Of a stretch of DNA of 64,000 nucleotides, positions 36,954-45,919 are shown one piece after another. The notes under the pieces are model-generated. The model was not told the DNA's origin, searched no databases, and saw only the letters and a program-made list of their open reading frames with translations. The translations under genes were made by a program, and so were the position numbers. Position 1 is the stretch's first letter. The number at the start of each line of letters is the position of its first letter. The stretch is from Bremerella volcania (GTDB lineage: Bacteria > Planctomycetota > Planctomycetia > Pirellulales > Pirellulaceae), in assembly GCF_007748115.1 (NCBI RefSeq), contig NZ_CP036289.1, forward strand, positions 6,200,001-6,264,000, written 5' to 3'.

Positions 36954-37642
36954 TTCAATCGCACCATCTACCAACCTGCGACGACGTGTTCGATGTGCTA
37001 ACCCGGGCTCCTTTTCCCACGGGTGAGCACGAGACGGATATGCCGATCCAACGGCATTTGACGGTTTGCCATAGCTGCCGCGAACTGGCCGAAGCGCTGC
37101 GGCCTGCGACGGAAATGCTAGCCAATGGCCAAGCTGACACAGACGATGACGACTGTTCGCTGCCAGTCTTTCTGGCCGACGATAGCACGCCTAGCCATCG
37201 CTGCATCACCGATCAGGCTGAGCGACCGACTACCGATATCGTGGCTGCCATTCGAGGTCCTCTGATTGCCTTGGCGTTGTGTCTGATGATCGTTTTGGCA
37301 GTCCAAGGGAATTGGTCGCACGGCTCGAGCAACTCGGATAACTCGTCTCCCACTTCCGATAGCCTAGCAACCACCGGTGCTAGTGGCGGAGCGAACCTGA
37401 CCGAGCTGCTTGCTGCCCCGAACATCTGTTCGCTCGTTTCTGTCGACGCGGCGGTGGAGAGTAAGGGGCCCGATGGCGAGCTACTTTCCCATCTTGCCGA
37501 TCATAAGTTCACCGAAACCCATTGCTGCAGCCAGTGCCATCATGCCAGTTCGGACAAGGTCAAGGCTCACAAGCGGGTTTCGCTCAAAGGGCCTCAGATG
37601 TTAGCCTTGGTCAGTCGCTGCCAGCATTGCCATGCACAATAA
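36950..37642 (+). CDS. Putative anti-sigma factor with zinc-binding-type motif, one membrane span and two CxxCH heme motifs
   Basis: A 230-residue protein. The cytoplasmic N-terminus has the anti-sigma zinc-binding-type motif H36LTVC40HSC43, with a further Cys10 in a region like the planctomycete CDDVFDVLTRAPFPTG block. The membrane span is about 101-119 (LIALALCLMIVLAVQG). A Ser-rich linker follows. The predicted periplasmic tail has two CxxCH motifs: CSQCH (193-197) and CQHCH (224-228), the classical covalent heme-c attachment sequence. The topology puts both on the side where c-type hemes are attached. This suggests a diheme sensor that controls the sigma factor; an alternative is a metal- or thiol-based redox sensor. 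Confidence 0.85.
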   Translation: MIQSHHLPTCDDVFDVLTRAPFPTGEHETDMPIQRHLTVCHSCRELAEALRPATEMLANGQADTDDDDCSLPVFLADDSTPSHRCITDQAERPTTDIVAAIRGPLIALALCLMIVLAVQGNWSHGSSNSDNSSPTSDSLATTGASGGANLTELLAAPNICSLVSVDAAVESKGPDGELLSHLADHKFTETHCCSQCHHASSDKVKAHKRVSLKGPQMLALVSRCQHCHAQ

Positions 37643-37684
37643 ACGCAGAGGGGTGGCAATTCTTTCGATAGAGCAAGCGGTCGG

Positions 37685-37948
37685 CTAAGTGCCGCTGGGC
37701 CGATATGCCGGGGCGGGAGTTGACTTCAGGCGACGCTGCATCCACGAGATCGTCAGACCTCCGCAAATGCCAAGCAAAGCACCAGCGACAAGCCCGCCTG
37801 ATTGCCAAATAAGATTGCTGCCCATGAGGACCGCGAGGCCTGTTCCGACAGCCAAGCCAACGCCAGCTCCGATATAAAAGCCGAGCTGAATGGTCTGTTT
37901 CACCGTACTTCGCGGTGGAGCAATAGATGATGAGCCAGTGTCGATCAC
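37685..37948 (-). CDS. Small membrane protein with glycine-zipper spans
   Basis: About 87 residues from the GTG at 37948; a longer frame with a TTG at 38038 also exists. The N-terminus is Ser/Pro-rich, then two closely spaced hydrophobic spans (LGFYIGAGVGLAVGTGLAVL and SGGLVAGALLGICGGLTISW) with GxxxG patterns that pack helices. A basic tail follows. No family or partner recognised; it converges on the diheme anti-sigma gene. Confidence 0.55.
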   Translation of the reverse strand: MIDTGSSSIAPPRSTVKQTIQLGFYIGAGVGLAVGTGLAVLMGSNLIWQSGGLVAGALLGICGGLTISWMQRRLKSTPAPAYRPSGT

Positions 37949-38124
37949 GAGCGACGTTCTGCCTGAATTCTTGAATCTGTACCGGGGAGAATCTGATATC
38001 GTGACGGAAAGATACCAATTCCACAAGAGGGTGGCCAACCTGATTTTAGGGAGCGTAATCGAATCTTAACGCTCCGACAGCCTCTGCGAGACCGATCGGC
38101 CCCGACGCCGTGCCCCCCCAGTGA

Positions 38125-39174
38125 CTAGTCTGCTGGAAGTGCTGGCATTTCCTCAGCGGCTTCTTCAGTGAATGGGTGAGCCATTCCATTGGCGATCACT
38201 GCGTCGTCTTCGTCGACCCCGGCAGCAACCTGACCCTTGTCGTTGAGAAAGTAGTGCTTCATCGAGCTGGGCAAGTCTTCCAGGCTGATGAATTCGACAT
38301 GGCCATCATCAAATAAGATGTTGAATCGCCCATCTTCGTGACCCTGCGGGGCGATTTGCCCGTCTTGAACGACCACGATATCGGAAGCGACCGGATACAG
38401 GGCCCGACCTTTCATCAGTGGAGCTTGTAACTCGCCGTTGCGAAGGCTGCCAAGATTGTAATTGTAGACCGTCGCGAGTCCCTGCTGCAGTCTTTCGACA
38501 TCCGACTCAGGGGCATTCAACAATTGCTCGACGGTTGGCAACTGTTGCGGCTGGGATAGGTTCTGCGAGGCTTCGACGCAGCGAACCACTTCCGGGTGTT
38601 CCAGATAGCCGGCGTTCAATAGACGCGGAGCGTAAGAACCCGCGACCGACAGCGGACCCGTGGAAGCGACCGCAGGGTAGCGTTTTTCCGCGTTGCCGGT
38701 AGCAAACTCTTGCAGTGCCATACCGACCTGGCGGAGATTGTTTTCACATTGAAGTCGTGTTGCCAACATGCGTGAACTGGCCAGTGCCGGGAAGAAGATT
38801 GCTACGGCCGCGACACATGCCCCAACGGCCACCATCATATCCATCATGGTAAAGCGGGGACTGCCGCCGCCAATCGACTCAAAAGGTTGTTTGTCTTTAG
38901 GCGTCGGCGCGTTGGCGTCTTCGGGGGCTGCTGAATCGAGAACCTCGGCAAATAGGCTGGGGTTATCCAGAAGCGCACACGTACGTGTGGCAAGTCCGAC
39001 CGGCGGGGCGGCCTCATCGAGGCCATCGGACAATAAGTTCAGGTGAGTTCGAAGTTGTTCCAGCTCGTCCGCAGTGCGAGGGTCTTCAGCAATTTGCTGC
39101 TCGACCGAGGCCTGCTCATTTTCATCCAGGGCTCCCATTAGGTAGCCCAACCAGTGCTCACGAGTCTTCGTCAT
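38125..39174 (-). CDS. Anti-sigma-like N-terminus fused to a DUF1559-like pseudopilin domain
   Basis: A 349-residue protein. The first 60 residues (HWLGYLMGALDENEQASVEQQIAEDPR) read like the anti-sigma domain of RskA-type factors. A linker follows, then at about residue 105-125 a pilin-like helix with MMDMMVAVGACVAAVAIFFPALASS, and LQCENNLRQVGMALQ as in DUF1559 proteins. The tail has the FDDGHVEFI motif of the H-x9-DG type. The start overlaps the upstream ECF sigma gene by 17 bases. It fits a one-piece anti-sigma/sensor protein whose sensor part is pseudopilin-like, but the cleavage and localisation of this fusion are unknown. Confidence 0.87.
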   Translation of the reverse strand: MTKTREHWLGYLMGALDENEQASVEQQIAEDPRTADELEQLRTHLNLLSDGLDEAAPPVGLATRTCALLDNPSLFAEVLDSAAPEDANAPTPKDKQPFESIGGGSPRFTMMDMMVAVGACVAAVAIFFPALASSRMLATRLQCENNLRQVGMALQEFATGNAEKRYPAVASTGPLSVAGSYAPRLLNAGYLEHPEVVRCVEASQNLSQPQQLPTVEQLLNAPESDVERLQQGLATVYNYNLGSLRNGELQAPLMKGRALYPVASDIVVVQDGQIAPQGHEDGRFNILFDDGHVEFISLEDLPSSMKHYFLNDKGQVAAGVDEDDAVIANGMAHPFTEEAAEEMPALPAD

Positions 39175-39817
39175 CTGAGGTATAAATTTCGTTCCATGCT
39201 TCGGTTAACTTCTGCACTGCAGTATGCAGACGGCTCTTCACCGTACCGACCGGAATCTCCAAGATGTCCGCGGCTTCGCGGTACTTTAAACCTTGGTAGT
39301 AGACCAACACCACGGCGGTCTTCAATGATTCCGGCAGTTGCTGAACGGCATCACGCATCACGCGCTGACGTTCGTAATCGTCCATCTGTGCCATCGGCCC
39401 AGGCTCGGCACTTACCAACAAATCAACCAGCGAGCCGGTCTCTTGCTGTTCGGTGCCGTTGCCAGCGCGGTCCAAGCTAACCATTTTATGGCGCTTCGAC
39501 TTACGCTGAGCGTCGATCGCCTGATTGGTGGCAATCGTGTACAGCCAGGGGCGAAAACGACGTCCTTCCTCGAAGGTATCGCACTTCAGATGCACTTGCA
39601 GAAAGGCAGCCTGAAATACATCCTCCGCCATTTCGGGATCTCCCAAGTACCGCCGCAGGTAGTTGAACAGCTCACGTTCGTAACGCTGCACCAACTTCTG
39701 GAAGTACTCTCGGTTCCCCGAATCTCGGTACGCCAACAGCAAATCCTCATCGGATTTGGGTTGAACGAGCGATGGGTCGGAATAACTCGACGTCATTTCA
39801 AGTGTGGCAGTTGTCAT
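39158..39817 (-). CDS. ECF-type RNA polymerase sigma factor
   Basis: A 219-residue group 4 sigma factor. Region 2 is ELFNYLRRYLGDPEMAEDVFQAAFLQVH and FRPWLYTIATNQAIDAQRK. Region 4 is LPESLKTAVVLVYYQGLKYREAADILEIPVGTVKSRLHTAVQKL, a canonical helix-turn-helix. It begins with an unusual Ser/Thr-rich tail of about 25 residues. Translation is coupled to the anti-sigma/pseudopilin fusion that overlaps its end. Confidence 0.93.
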   Translation of the reverse strand: MTTATLEMTSSYSDPSLVQPKSDEDLLLAYRDSGNREYFQKLVQRYERELFNYLRRYLGDPEMAEDVFQAAFLQVHLKCDTFEEGRRFRPWLYTIATNQAIDAQRKSKRHKMVSLDRAGNGTEQQETGSLVDLLVSAEPGPMAQMDDYERQRVMRDAVQQLPESLKTAVVLVYYQGLKYREAADILEIPVGTVKSRLHTAVQKLTEAWNEIYTSDDEDS

Positions 39818-40056
39818 TTTCTACGAAGGTTCCCAGCAATGGTTCGAAATCCGTTTCCTGATGGGAGCAATCTTCACACAAACCTTGCAAAAGGCTTGTC
39901 GAAGGTGCCTTCCGACCATCGCCGCGATCCGTATTCTAGCACGCTTGCACCCCGGAAGGTGGTTCACGTGGGGAGATGGTCGAGAATTGACAGCCCCATG
40001 ACAGGCTCATAAACTCGATCAACCCCTAATGCAACGCCCGTGCCGAAAGAGAAAAA

Positions 40057-41835
40057 ATGAACGACACCAAATATAAATGGGCCGTTGCTGGCGACGTTAA
40101 CGCCTTCTTTGGCTTGATGTTAGACAACATTGCCGATCTTTTGCTGACAATCGGCTTGCTAGCGGCCGTCTTTAACTTTCCTACAACATTCGCCATTGGA
40201 CACATGGTGCCAGGGACGGCGATTGGGGTACTGGTAGGAGATGTGATCTTCTTCTGGATGGCCATGAATCTGGCGAAAAGGAGTGGCCGTAACGATGTAA
40301 CTGCCATGCCTTTAGGGCTCGATACGCCGAGCACCTTTGGCATGGTGTTTTTCGTTTTGGGGCCATCGTTTCTCCTGGGAGTCCAGGAATTACAACTGAC
40401 AGCAGAAGAGGCTGCTATCCGTACGTGGCATATTGGCATTTGGTCCATTGTCTTGTCCGGAATTTTCAAATCCTTTTTCGCGTTCAGCTCAAGTTGGATT
40501 CGTAAGGTGATTCCGCGAGCAGGGCTCCTCGGTTCGCTCGCGGCGATCGCCCTGGTGCTGATCAGCTTTCTACCGTTCATCGAAGCGTTGCACTTTCCGC
40601 TCGTCGGCATGACGGCCCTATCGATCGTATTGGTCACACTGGTGGCCCAAATACGCCTGCCGTGGAAGATCCCCGGCGCGGCGGCGGCCTTGGTCGTTTC
40701 CGGCGCGATCTATTACCTCATGCATGGGCTTGGGCTACTGGGTGCCACGCCGGAGCCGATGGAGTTTCAACCGACCGATGCGTTGCTTCCGGCCGACTGG
40801 TTAGCCGTGTTCCGCTTCGAGTGGCTGACCTTGGCGAAGTTCAACGAAGCAGCGCAGTACCTGCCCATCGTCATCCCGTTTGCTTTGGCTACCGTCATCG
40901 GCGGGATCGATTGCGTTGAAAGCGCTGCCGCGGCCGGCGACGAATATGACACCAACCGCATCATCGGGGCCGAAGCGATTGCGACGCTGGTTGCTGGCCT
41001 CTGCGGCGGCGTGATCCAAACGACACCCTACATTGGCCACCCCGCCTACAAAGCGATGGGAGGCCGTGCCGCCTACACCCTGGCAACGGCTCTGTTCGTC
41101 GGCGGGGCAGGAGTGCTCGGTTACTTTGGTTTTCTGTACTGGGCGATTCCTAAACCAACCGTCTTTCCGATCCTTGTATTTATCGGGCTCGAGATCACCT
41201 CGCAAAGCTTTCAAGCGACACCCAAACGACACTACCCGGCTGTTTCGATTGCTTGTATCCCGGCCCTTGCGGCGTTGGTGTTGATCTTCGCCGGCGATCT
41301 GCAAGGAACCTACACGGGGCTTTCCTTTCAAATGCAAGGAGAAGTCGCGGCAATGGTCGATGCGGGAGAGATCGATGCCGAGGCGGCGAAAAAACTGAAC
41401 GACCTGACGCTCAAGTTGCGTGATTACAGTCAAGGAAACATCCAGACTCCCCCCGACGAACAGGGACATTCGCATCCTGCTGGGATCGCCGTGAAGATGC
41501 AAACCCTGCAGATGCTGGCTGGCGGATTCATTCTGACGAGCATGCTTTGGGCGGCGATTCTGGCGTATATCATTGACCGCCGCTTATACACGGCGGCGAC
41601 GTTTGCCCTGACGTGTGCCGCGTTCAGCCTCTTCGGCGTGATACACTCGCCGTTTCCAAGTGGTAAGCTGGTACTAGGTTGGCATGTGCCTGACATACCC
41701 AATGCCGCAGCCGGGCAAAGCCCGATTTACATGATGTGGGCCTATGTTTGCATGGCGGTCGTTTTGGCTGTGTGTGCTCTGTGGCAGCACGCCTCACCTC
41801 CGCGCGAAGTCCCCCAGCACGATACAGAAAGTTAG
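40057..41835 (+). CDS. NCS2-type nucleobase permease
   Basis: A 592-residue protein with 12 or more membrane spans. FFGLMLDNIADLLLTIGLL and the conserved TTPYIGHPAYKAMGGRAAYTLATALF fit the xanthine/uracil permease (NCS2/AzgA-like) family. These import purines or pyrimidines with protons. The C-terminal third has an extra hydrophilic loop (about 425-465) before the last spans. Four bases separate its stop from the next gene's ATG, so the methyltransferase gene is probably co-transcribed. Substrate cannot be told from sequence. Confidence 0.85.
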   Translation: MNDTKYKWAVAGDVNAFFGLMLDNIADLLLTIGLLAAVFNFPTTFAIGHMVPGTAIGVLVGDVIFFWMAMNLAKRSGRNDVTAMPLGLDTPSTFGMVFFVLGPSFLLGVQELQLTAEEAAIRTWHIGIWSIVLSGIFKSFFAFSSSWIRKVIPRAGLLGSLAAIALVLISFLPFIEALHFPLVGMTALSIVLVTLVAQIRLPWKIPGAAAALVVSGAIYYLMHGLGLLGATPEPMEFQPTDALLPADWLAVFRFEWLTLAKFNEAAQYLPIVIPFALATVIGGIDCVESAAAAGDEYDTNRIIGAEAIATLVAGLCGGVIQTTPYIGHPAYKAMGGRAAYTLATALFVGGAGVLGYFGFLYWAIPKPTVFPILVFIGLEITSQSFQATPKRHYPAVSIACIPALAALVLIFAGDLQGTYTGLSFQMQGEVAAMVDAGEIDAEAAKKLNDLTLKLRDYSQGNIQTPPDEQGHSHPAGIAVKMQTLQMLAGGFILTSMLWAAILAYIIDRRLYTAATFALTCAAFSLFGVIHSPFPSGKLVLGWHVPDIPNAAAGQSPIYMMWAYVCMAVVLAVCALWQHASPPREVPQHDTES

Positions 41836-41839
41836 ATCC

Positions 41840-42523
41840 ATGCTCGAGCGTATTCTCGAACCCGAAGTGATGGACACGCCGCAGGAAGCCATGATCTACG
41901 ACGAAATGGATCATGCCGCAGTTAACGAGGCATTCGTCACTGATCTGATTGCGTTCCTCGGTATCGAGCCCGACGTCGAGGCCGCCATGATCGACATTTT
42001 CGACGTCGGCACCGGCACTGCCCGCATTCCGATCCTGCTTGCCGAGCGCATCCCCCAGTGTCGCATCATGGGTGCCGACGCATCGATCGCCATGTTGGAC
42101 GTCGCAAGAATCAACATCGACATCGCCGGCCTGCTGGAACGTGTTCAACTGGCACGACTCGACGCCAAACAAACCGACTACGAAGATGGCTTCTTCACCG
42201 GGGTGATGTCCAACTCCATCATTCACCACATCCCCAAGCCCCTTGCCGTGCTGCGAGAAAGCGTCCGGCTGACCGAACCAGGCGGCTGGCTCTTCTTCCG
42301 CGACCTCGTGCGGCCAGAGACCCGCGAGCAAGTGGAACAGTTCGTCGCAACCTACTGCGGCGAGGAGCCAGAGTTCGCCCAGAAGATGTTCGGCGAATCG
42401 CTTCAAGCGGCTCTTTCCCTTTCGGAAATCCGCGAGATGGTTGCCTCGCTGGGATTCGACCCCGAGACGGTCCGGCTAACGTCCGATCGCCACTGGACGT
42501 GGGCAGTCCACAAGCCGGAATAA
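41840..42523 (+). CDS. Class I SAM-dependent methyltransferase
   Basis: A 227-residue protein. The SAM-binding motif I reads IFDVGTGTARIPILLAER. Motif II is IMGADASIAMLDVA, followed by SNSIIHHIP (motif IV-like) and LTEPGGWLFFRDLVRPE. It lacks a signal peptide. The layout matches the Methyltransf_11/25 group; substrate unknown. It follows the permease gene by 4 bases. The small GNAT-like gene begins 186 bases downstream. A role in base or cofactor modification next to a permease is possible but not shown. Confidence 0.87.
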   Translation: MLERILEPEVMDTPQEAMIYDEMDHAAVNEAFVTDLIAFLGIEPDVEAAMIDIFDVGTGTARIPILLAERIPQCRIMGADASIAMLDVARINIDIAGLLERVQLARLDAKQTDYEDGFFTGVMSNSIIHHIPKPLAVLRESVRLTEPGGWLFFRDLVRPETREQVEQFVATYCGEEPEFAQKMFGESLQAALSLSEIREMVASLGFDPETVRLTSDRHWTWAVHKPE

Positions 42524-42708
42524 TCCGCACATTCGGCAGCTTGGCCAGAAGTCGCAAAGCTTCTTCTAAATCCATAGCCGAGAACGATTCGTTCTCTTCC
42601 AGCCGCAAGTACGATCGAATACGTAGTGCGTGGTATTGCGGTTTACGTGGTGATTTTCCAGCGGGAAAGTCGCGAGGATCGCAATGCGTACTTTACCCTG
42701 GAAATCCC

Positions 42709-43917
42709 ATGGCAACCGATTGCCCTTCGCGCGATCCCGTTCAATTATCCGCTTCGTACTCTCGAGAAGTTCTACCACTGCGCGTGGAGATCGTCTCCGA
42801 GGTCGATTCGACGTCGTCGCTCTTCTTGGAGTGGGAACGCCTCGCCGGACAGCGGCTCTTTCTAGCGCCACGCTGGTTACTCACCTGGTGGAAACACTAT
42901 CGCCAAGCTGGAAGCCATTTGCAGATCGTCACCCTGCGCGACGACAACTGCTGGCTGATCGGTCTGGCTCCCTGGTATCGGCGTCACACCTGGTGGAGTG
43001 GCGACGAGATTCAAATGCTAGGCTCGGGGAAAGTTTGTAGCGACTATCTGTCGGTATTGGCCAAACCAGGCGAAAAAGCCCAAGTTGTCGATGCACTTGC
43101 CCAATACCTGCCAAGTCAGTTTGCCTCGGTCGATCGTCTCTTCTTCGAGGGTCTCGACGCGTCGGACTTGGTCATGCACGATCTGGCCAGTGCAATGCAG
43201 GCGAGGCATTACGAAGTCAAGAAACTGCCGCAGTTGGACAGCTACCGACTTACGCTGCCAGCAACGTGGGAAGAGTGGGTTTCGCAACTCTCGCGATCAC
43301 GCCGCCACCGCGTCCGCCAGCTCTGGCGTAATCAGTTTGAAACCGGCAGGGCAACCATTCATATCGCCGACCAGGCAACCCTGCAGCATGGGTTCTCGAT
43401 TTTGGTCAACCTCCATCAAAAGCGCCGCAACCAGATGGGCCAGCGTGGTTGTTTCGCGTCGCAGCGTTTCCATCACTTCCTGGAAGAAGCCGCACGCGAA
43501 CACCTCGAGTCGGGCCAACTGCGTCTACAGTGGATTGAACTCGAAGGACGACCGATTGCGGTCGAACTCGATCTTGAGGAAGGGGACACCCTCTTACATT
43601 ACTGCAGCGGCATCGAGATCGATTGCGATTACGCCCGTCCGGGCTGGCTCGGCATCACGGCTGCAATTCGGCATGCGATTGATTCCGGGAAAGCGACCTT
43701 TGACTTTCTGCGAGGGGACGAAGGTTACAAAAGCCACTGGCGCGGCCAACCAGTCCCGATGATGAACCTGGAATTCACCCCACCCAGGTTTAGCGCAAAA
43801 ATCCGTTCCCAAGTTCGCGGATCGTTACGTTTGGCCAAGCAAAAGGCCAAACGCATTCTGCGAAGATCCGCAAAATCGGAACAAACCGAAGGGCACTCAT
43901 CGGACGAGGGCAAATGA
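42709..43917 (+). CDS. CelD/BcsL-like GNAT acyltransferase
   Basis: A 402-residue protein. From the ATG at 42709 it begins MATDCPSRDP and soon reads SLFLEWERLAGQRLFLAPRWL, the N-terminal signature of the Acetyltransf_6 (CelD/BcsL) family. The C-terminal GNAT-like half has FDFLRGDEGYKSHWR, a block near the acyl-CoA site. Members act in cellulose or exopolysaccharide modification or peptidoglycan bridge formation. No polysaccharide genes are adjacent. The extended upstream frame overlaps the methyltransferase gene and is a shadow. Confidence 0.83.
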   Translation: MATDCPSRDPVQLSASYSREVLPLRVEIVSEVDSTSSLFLEWERLAGQRLFLAPRWLLTWWKHYRQAGSHLQIVTLRDDNCWLIGLAPWYRRHTWWSGDEIQMLGSGKVCSDYLSVLAKPGEKAQVVDALAQYLPSQFASVDRLFFEGLDASDLVMHDLASAMQARHYEVKKLPQLDSYRLTLPATWEEWVSQLSRSRRHRVRQLWRNQFETGRATIHIADQATLQHGFSILVNLHQKRRNQMGQRGCFASQRFHHFLEEAAREHLESGQLRLQWIELEGRPIAVELDLEEGDTLLHYCSGIEIDCDYARPGWLGITAAIRHAIDSGKATFDFLRGDEGYKSHWRGQPVPMMNLEFTPPRFSAKIRSQVRGSLRLAKQKAKRILRRSAKSEQTEGHSSDEGK

Positions 43918-43971
43918 CTCGACAAGAAAGATAGGCTCGACTGCTAGCACTTTCGAATCGAGACACTTGCC

Positions 43972-44271
43972 ATGAAACAAAAGGCCTGGGCTATTCATTT
44001 CATCTACGCCGGCATCTTTCTGCTGCTGGCCGGCGGCCAAATGTACGCCGTCGAATCATTTCAGCTCACGCCGTCGGCAACCAAATTTCTGGCCCACAAT
44101 GTCGGTCCTGGCCCGGATACGCCCCGCGGCGCGCTCAATCACTTGATGGTCAACAGCGGAGCGGATGTCCGGGAAACGATCCGCCCACCAGGCTGGATTG
44201 CCTGGGCCGCATTGAGTGCCGGTGCGGTGATGGCCGCCCATGGTGGACTGCTGATCGCTCGAAAGAAATAA
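43972..44271 (+). CDS. Small membrane protein of unknown function
   Basis: A 99-residue protein beginning MKQKAWAIHFIYAGIFLLLAGGQMYAVESFQL, so one N-terminal span or signal anchor, a hydrophilic middle (about 33-70) and a second span (IAWAALSAGAVMAAHGGLLI) at the C-terminus. It could face outward between the spans. It lies between the acyltransferase and VIT1-like genes on the same strand, with 54 and 70 bases on either side. No family recognised. Confidence 0.7.
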   Translation: MKQKAWAIHFIYAGIFLLLAGGQMYAVESFQLTPSATKFLAHNVGPGPDTPRGALNHLMVNSGADVRETIRPPGWIAWAALSAGAVMAAHGGLLIARKK

Positions 44272-44341
44272 ACGAGCCTCGATCTTCTTCGTATACTGAG
44301 GTTTTCTTTCTCGCACGGCCTCGGCTTGGGAATGCTTGACG

Positions 44342-45106
44342 ATGAAACTTTCGCCCGAAGAACTTGCCCAGCAGCATACCGATGAAGCGATTGCCGCGCG
44401 TATCGCGGGACCATCGGTCGAAGAATTCTCCGGCGACTTCGTCCTGGGCGGGGTCGACGGAACGATCACGACCTTTGCGATCGTGGCAGGGGTAGCCGGT
44501 GCCAGTTATGGCGTGACCGTCGCGATTGTTCTGGGGATTGCCAATCTTCTGGCCGATGGTTTCAGCATGGCCATCAGCAACTACCTGAAGGCACGTAGCG
44601 ATCAGATGCAACTGAAAAAGTACCGTCTGATCGAGAACATCCACATCAAAGAGGTCCCCGATCGCGAGCGGGAAGAGATCCGGCAAATCTTTGCCGCCAA
44701 GGGTTTTGAAGGGGATCTGCTGGAACAGGTCGTTCAAACGATCTGCGAAGACCGCCATCGCTGGGTCGATACCATGTTGGTCGAAGAGTGGGGACTTCGT
44801 CTGCAACCTCCATCCCCTTGGAAATCTGGCCTGGTGACCTTTGCCGGGTTCGTGCTGTGTGGCTCGATTCCACTGCTTCCTTTGCCTCTGATCCATTTCG
44901 GATTGGATGCCTCGACGATCTTTCTTTCCAGCGCCCTACTAACCGGCGTCGGTTTCGCCCTGATTGGCGTGTTCCGCGCTCGCGTGGTGCAGGAAGGCCC
45001 GCTGGCTTCGGTCATCGAGACGGTGGCCACCGGTGGGGTCGCCGCGGCGATTGCCTACGGGGTAGGGGTTGCCTTGGATATGCTGGCTGGCTCCCCTGCG
45101 ATTTGA
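44342..45106 (+). CDS. VIT1/CCC1-family divalent cation transporter
   Basis: A 254-residue membrane protein. VLGGVDGTITTFAIVAGVAGA, the family hallmark at the first span, is followed by IANLLADGFSMAISNYL. A cytoplasmic loop (about 85-145) with REEIRQIFAAKGFEGDLLEQVV and DTMLVEEWGL resembles the metal-binding loop of Ccc1/VIT1. Three more spans close the protein. These transporters move Fe2+ or Mn2+ out of the cytoplasm. The ATG at 44342 is preferred over an upstream TTG. Close upstream of a UspA-hemerythrin-UspA group, which hints at a metal/oxidative stress context. Confidence 0.9.
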   Translation: MKLSPEELAQQHTDEAIAARIAGPSVEEFSGDFVLGGVDGTITTFAIVAGVAGASYGVTVAIVLGIANLLADGFSMAISNYLKARSDQMQLKKYRLIENIHIKEVPDREREEIRQIFAAKGFEGDLLEQVVQTICEDRHRWVDTMLVEEWGLRLQPPSPWKSGLVTFAGFVLCGSIPLLPLPLIHFGLDASTIFLSSALLTGVGFALIGVFRARVVQEGPLASVIETVATGGVAAAIAYGVGVALDMLAGSPAI

Positions 45107-45429
45107 CTGCTGACAGGCAACAAGAAAAGTACCGTAAATATGGATCAACGCGGCACGATCTGTTTGCCAAGGACATCGCCAATCGTGACAATAGATCATC
45201 GACAGGAATGATTCATAAGCCAGCGTAGGCCTGCCCCCATGCCTCTCACACCTCGATAACGCCCCCGCTGGCATCGTGCCGATGCATCTACGTTTTTTTG
45301 ACGCATTTCCGGTTCGATTTACCCCGATTCTGGCAAACTCGAATCTTGTGAAATTCGTAACAAACAATAGAGAGCAAGAGGTTCGACCGTAAGCCGAAAT
45401 CAATTGCCCCATGGAGAAGGAGTCGAGCC
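45107..45429. other. 323-base gap before the UspA-hemerythrin group
   Basis: No convincing gene, RNA or promoter was seen. GGAGAAGGAG (just before 45430) is the ribosome-binding site of the first UspA gene. Confidence 0.55.
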
Positions 45430-45864
45430 ATGAACTTCAAACGTATTCTCTTTCCGACCGATTTTTCTCACTGCGGTGACGCAGCATTGCACTTGGCGAC
45501 TGCTTTGGCACGCGACAGCGGCGCAACGATCATCGTGGCCCATGTCGAAGAGCCACCCACGGTCTATGGCACCGGTGAGATGTATTACGGCATGCTGGAC
45601 CCGTCTCCGGACGATCTGAAAAAGATGCTGCACGAGATCAAACCCAGCGACCCGGAAGTTCCCGTTGAATATCGCTTGATCACTGGCGACCCATCTTCGG
45701 CTGTCGTTCGCCTGGCAGATGAAGAGAACGTCGACCTGATTGTCCTAGGCACTCACGGCCGTACTGGCCTGTTGCATATGTTGATTGGTAGTACCGCCGA
45801 ATCGATCGTGCGGCATGCCAAATGTCCCGTTCTGACGTTCAAACAACCGTCGGAGACGAGCTAA
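45430..45864 (+). CDS. Universal stress protein (UspA family)
   Basis: A 144-residue protein beginning MNFKRILFPTDFSHCG. ATP-binding motif GTHGRTGLLHMLIGS near the end is the G-2x-G-9x-G(S/T) pattern of ATP-binding Usp proteins. The closing VRHAKCPVLTF is typical. It heads a three-gene run (UspA, hemerythrin-like, UspA). Usp proteins help survival under stress and starvation; a precise role is not clear. Confidence 0.93.
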   Translation: MNFKRILFPTDFSHCGDAALHLATALARDSGATIIVAHVEEPPTVYGTGEMYYGMLDPSPDDLKKMLHEIKPSDPEVPVEYRLITGDPSSAVVRLADEENVDLIVLGTHGRTGLLHMLIGSTAESIVRHAKCPVLTFKQPSETS

Positions 45865-45919
45865 ACCTATTTTATTCAATACCCCATTTAATGCCCCCAA
45901 AAAGGGAAGGAGGTGTGCG

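Noticed and set aside
42058-42708. Upstream extension of the acyltransferase frame through the methyltransferase gene
   Set aside because: It overlaps the methyltransferase in another frame, is Arg/Pro-rich and shows no family sequence, so the start was set at 42709.
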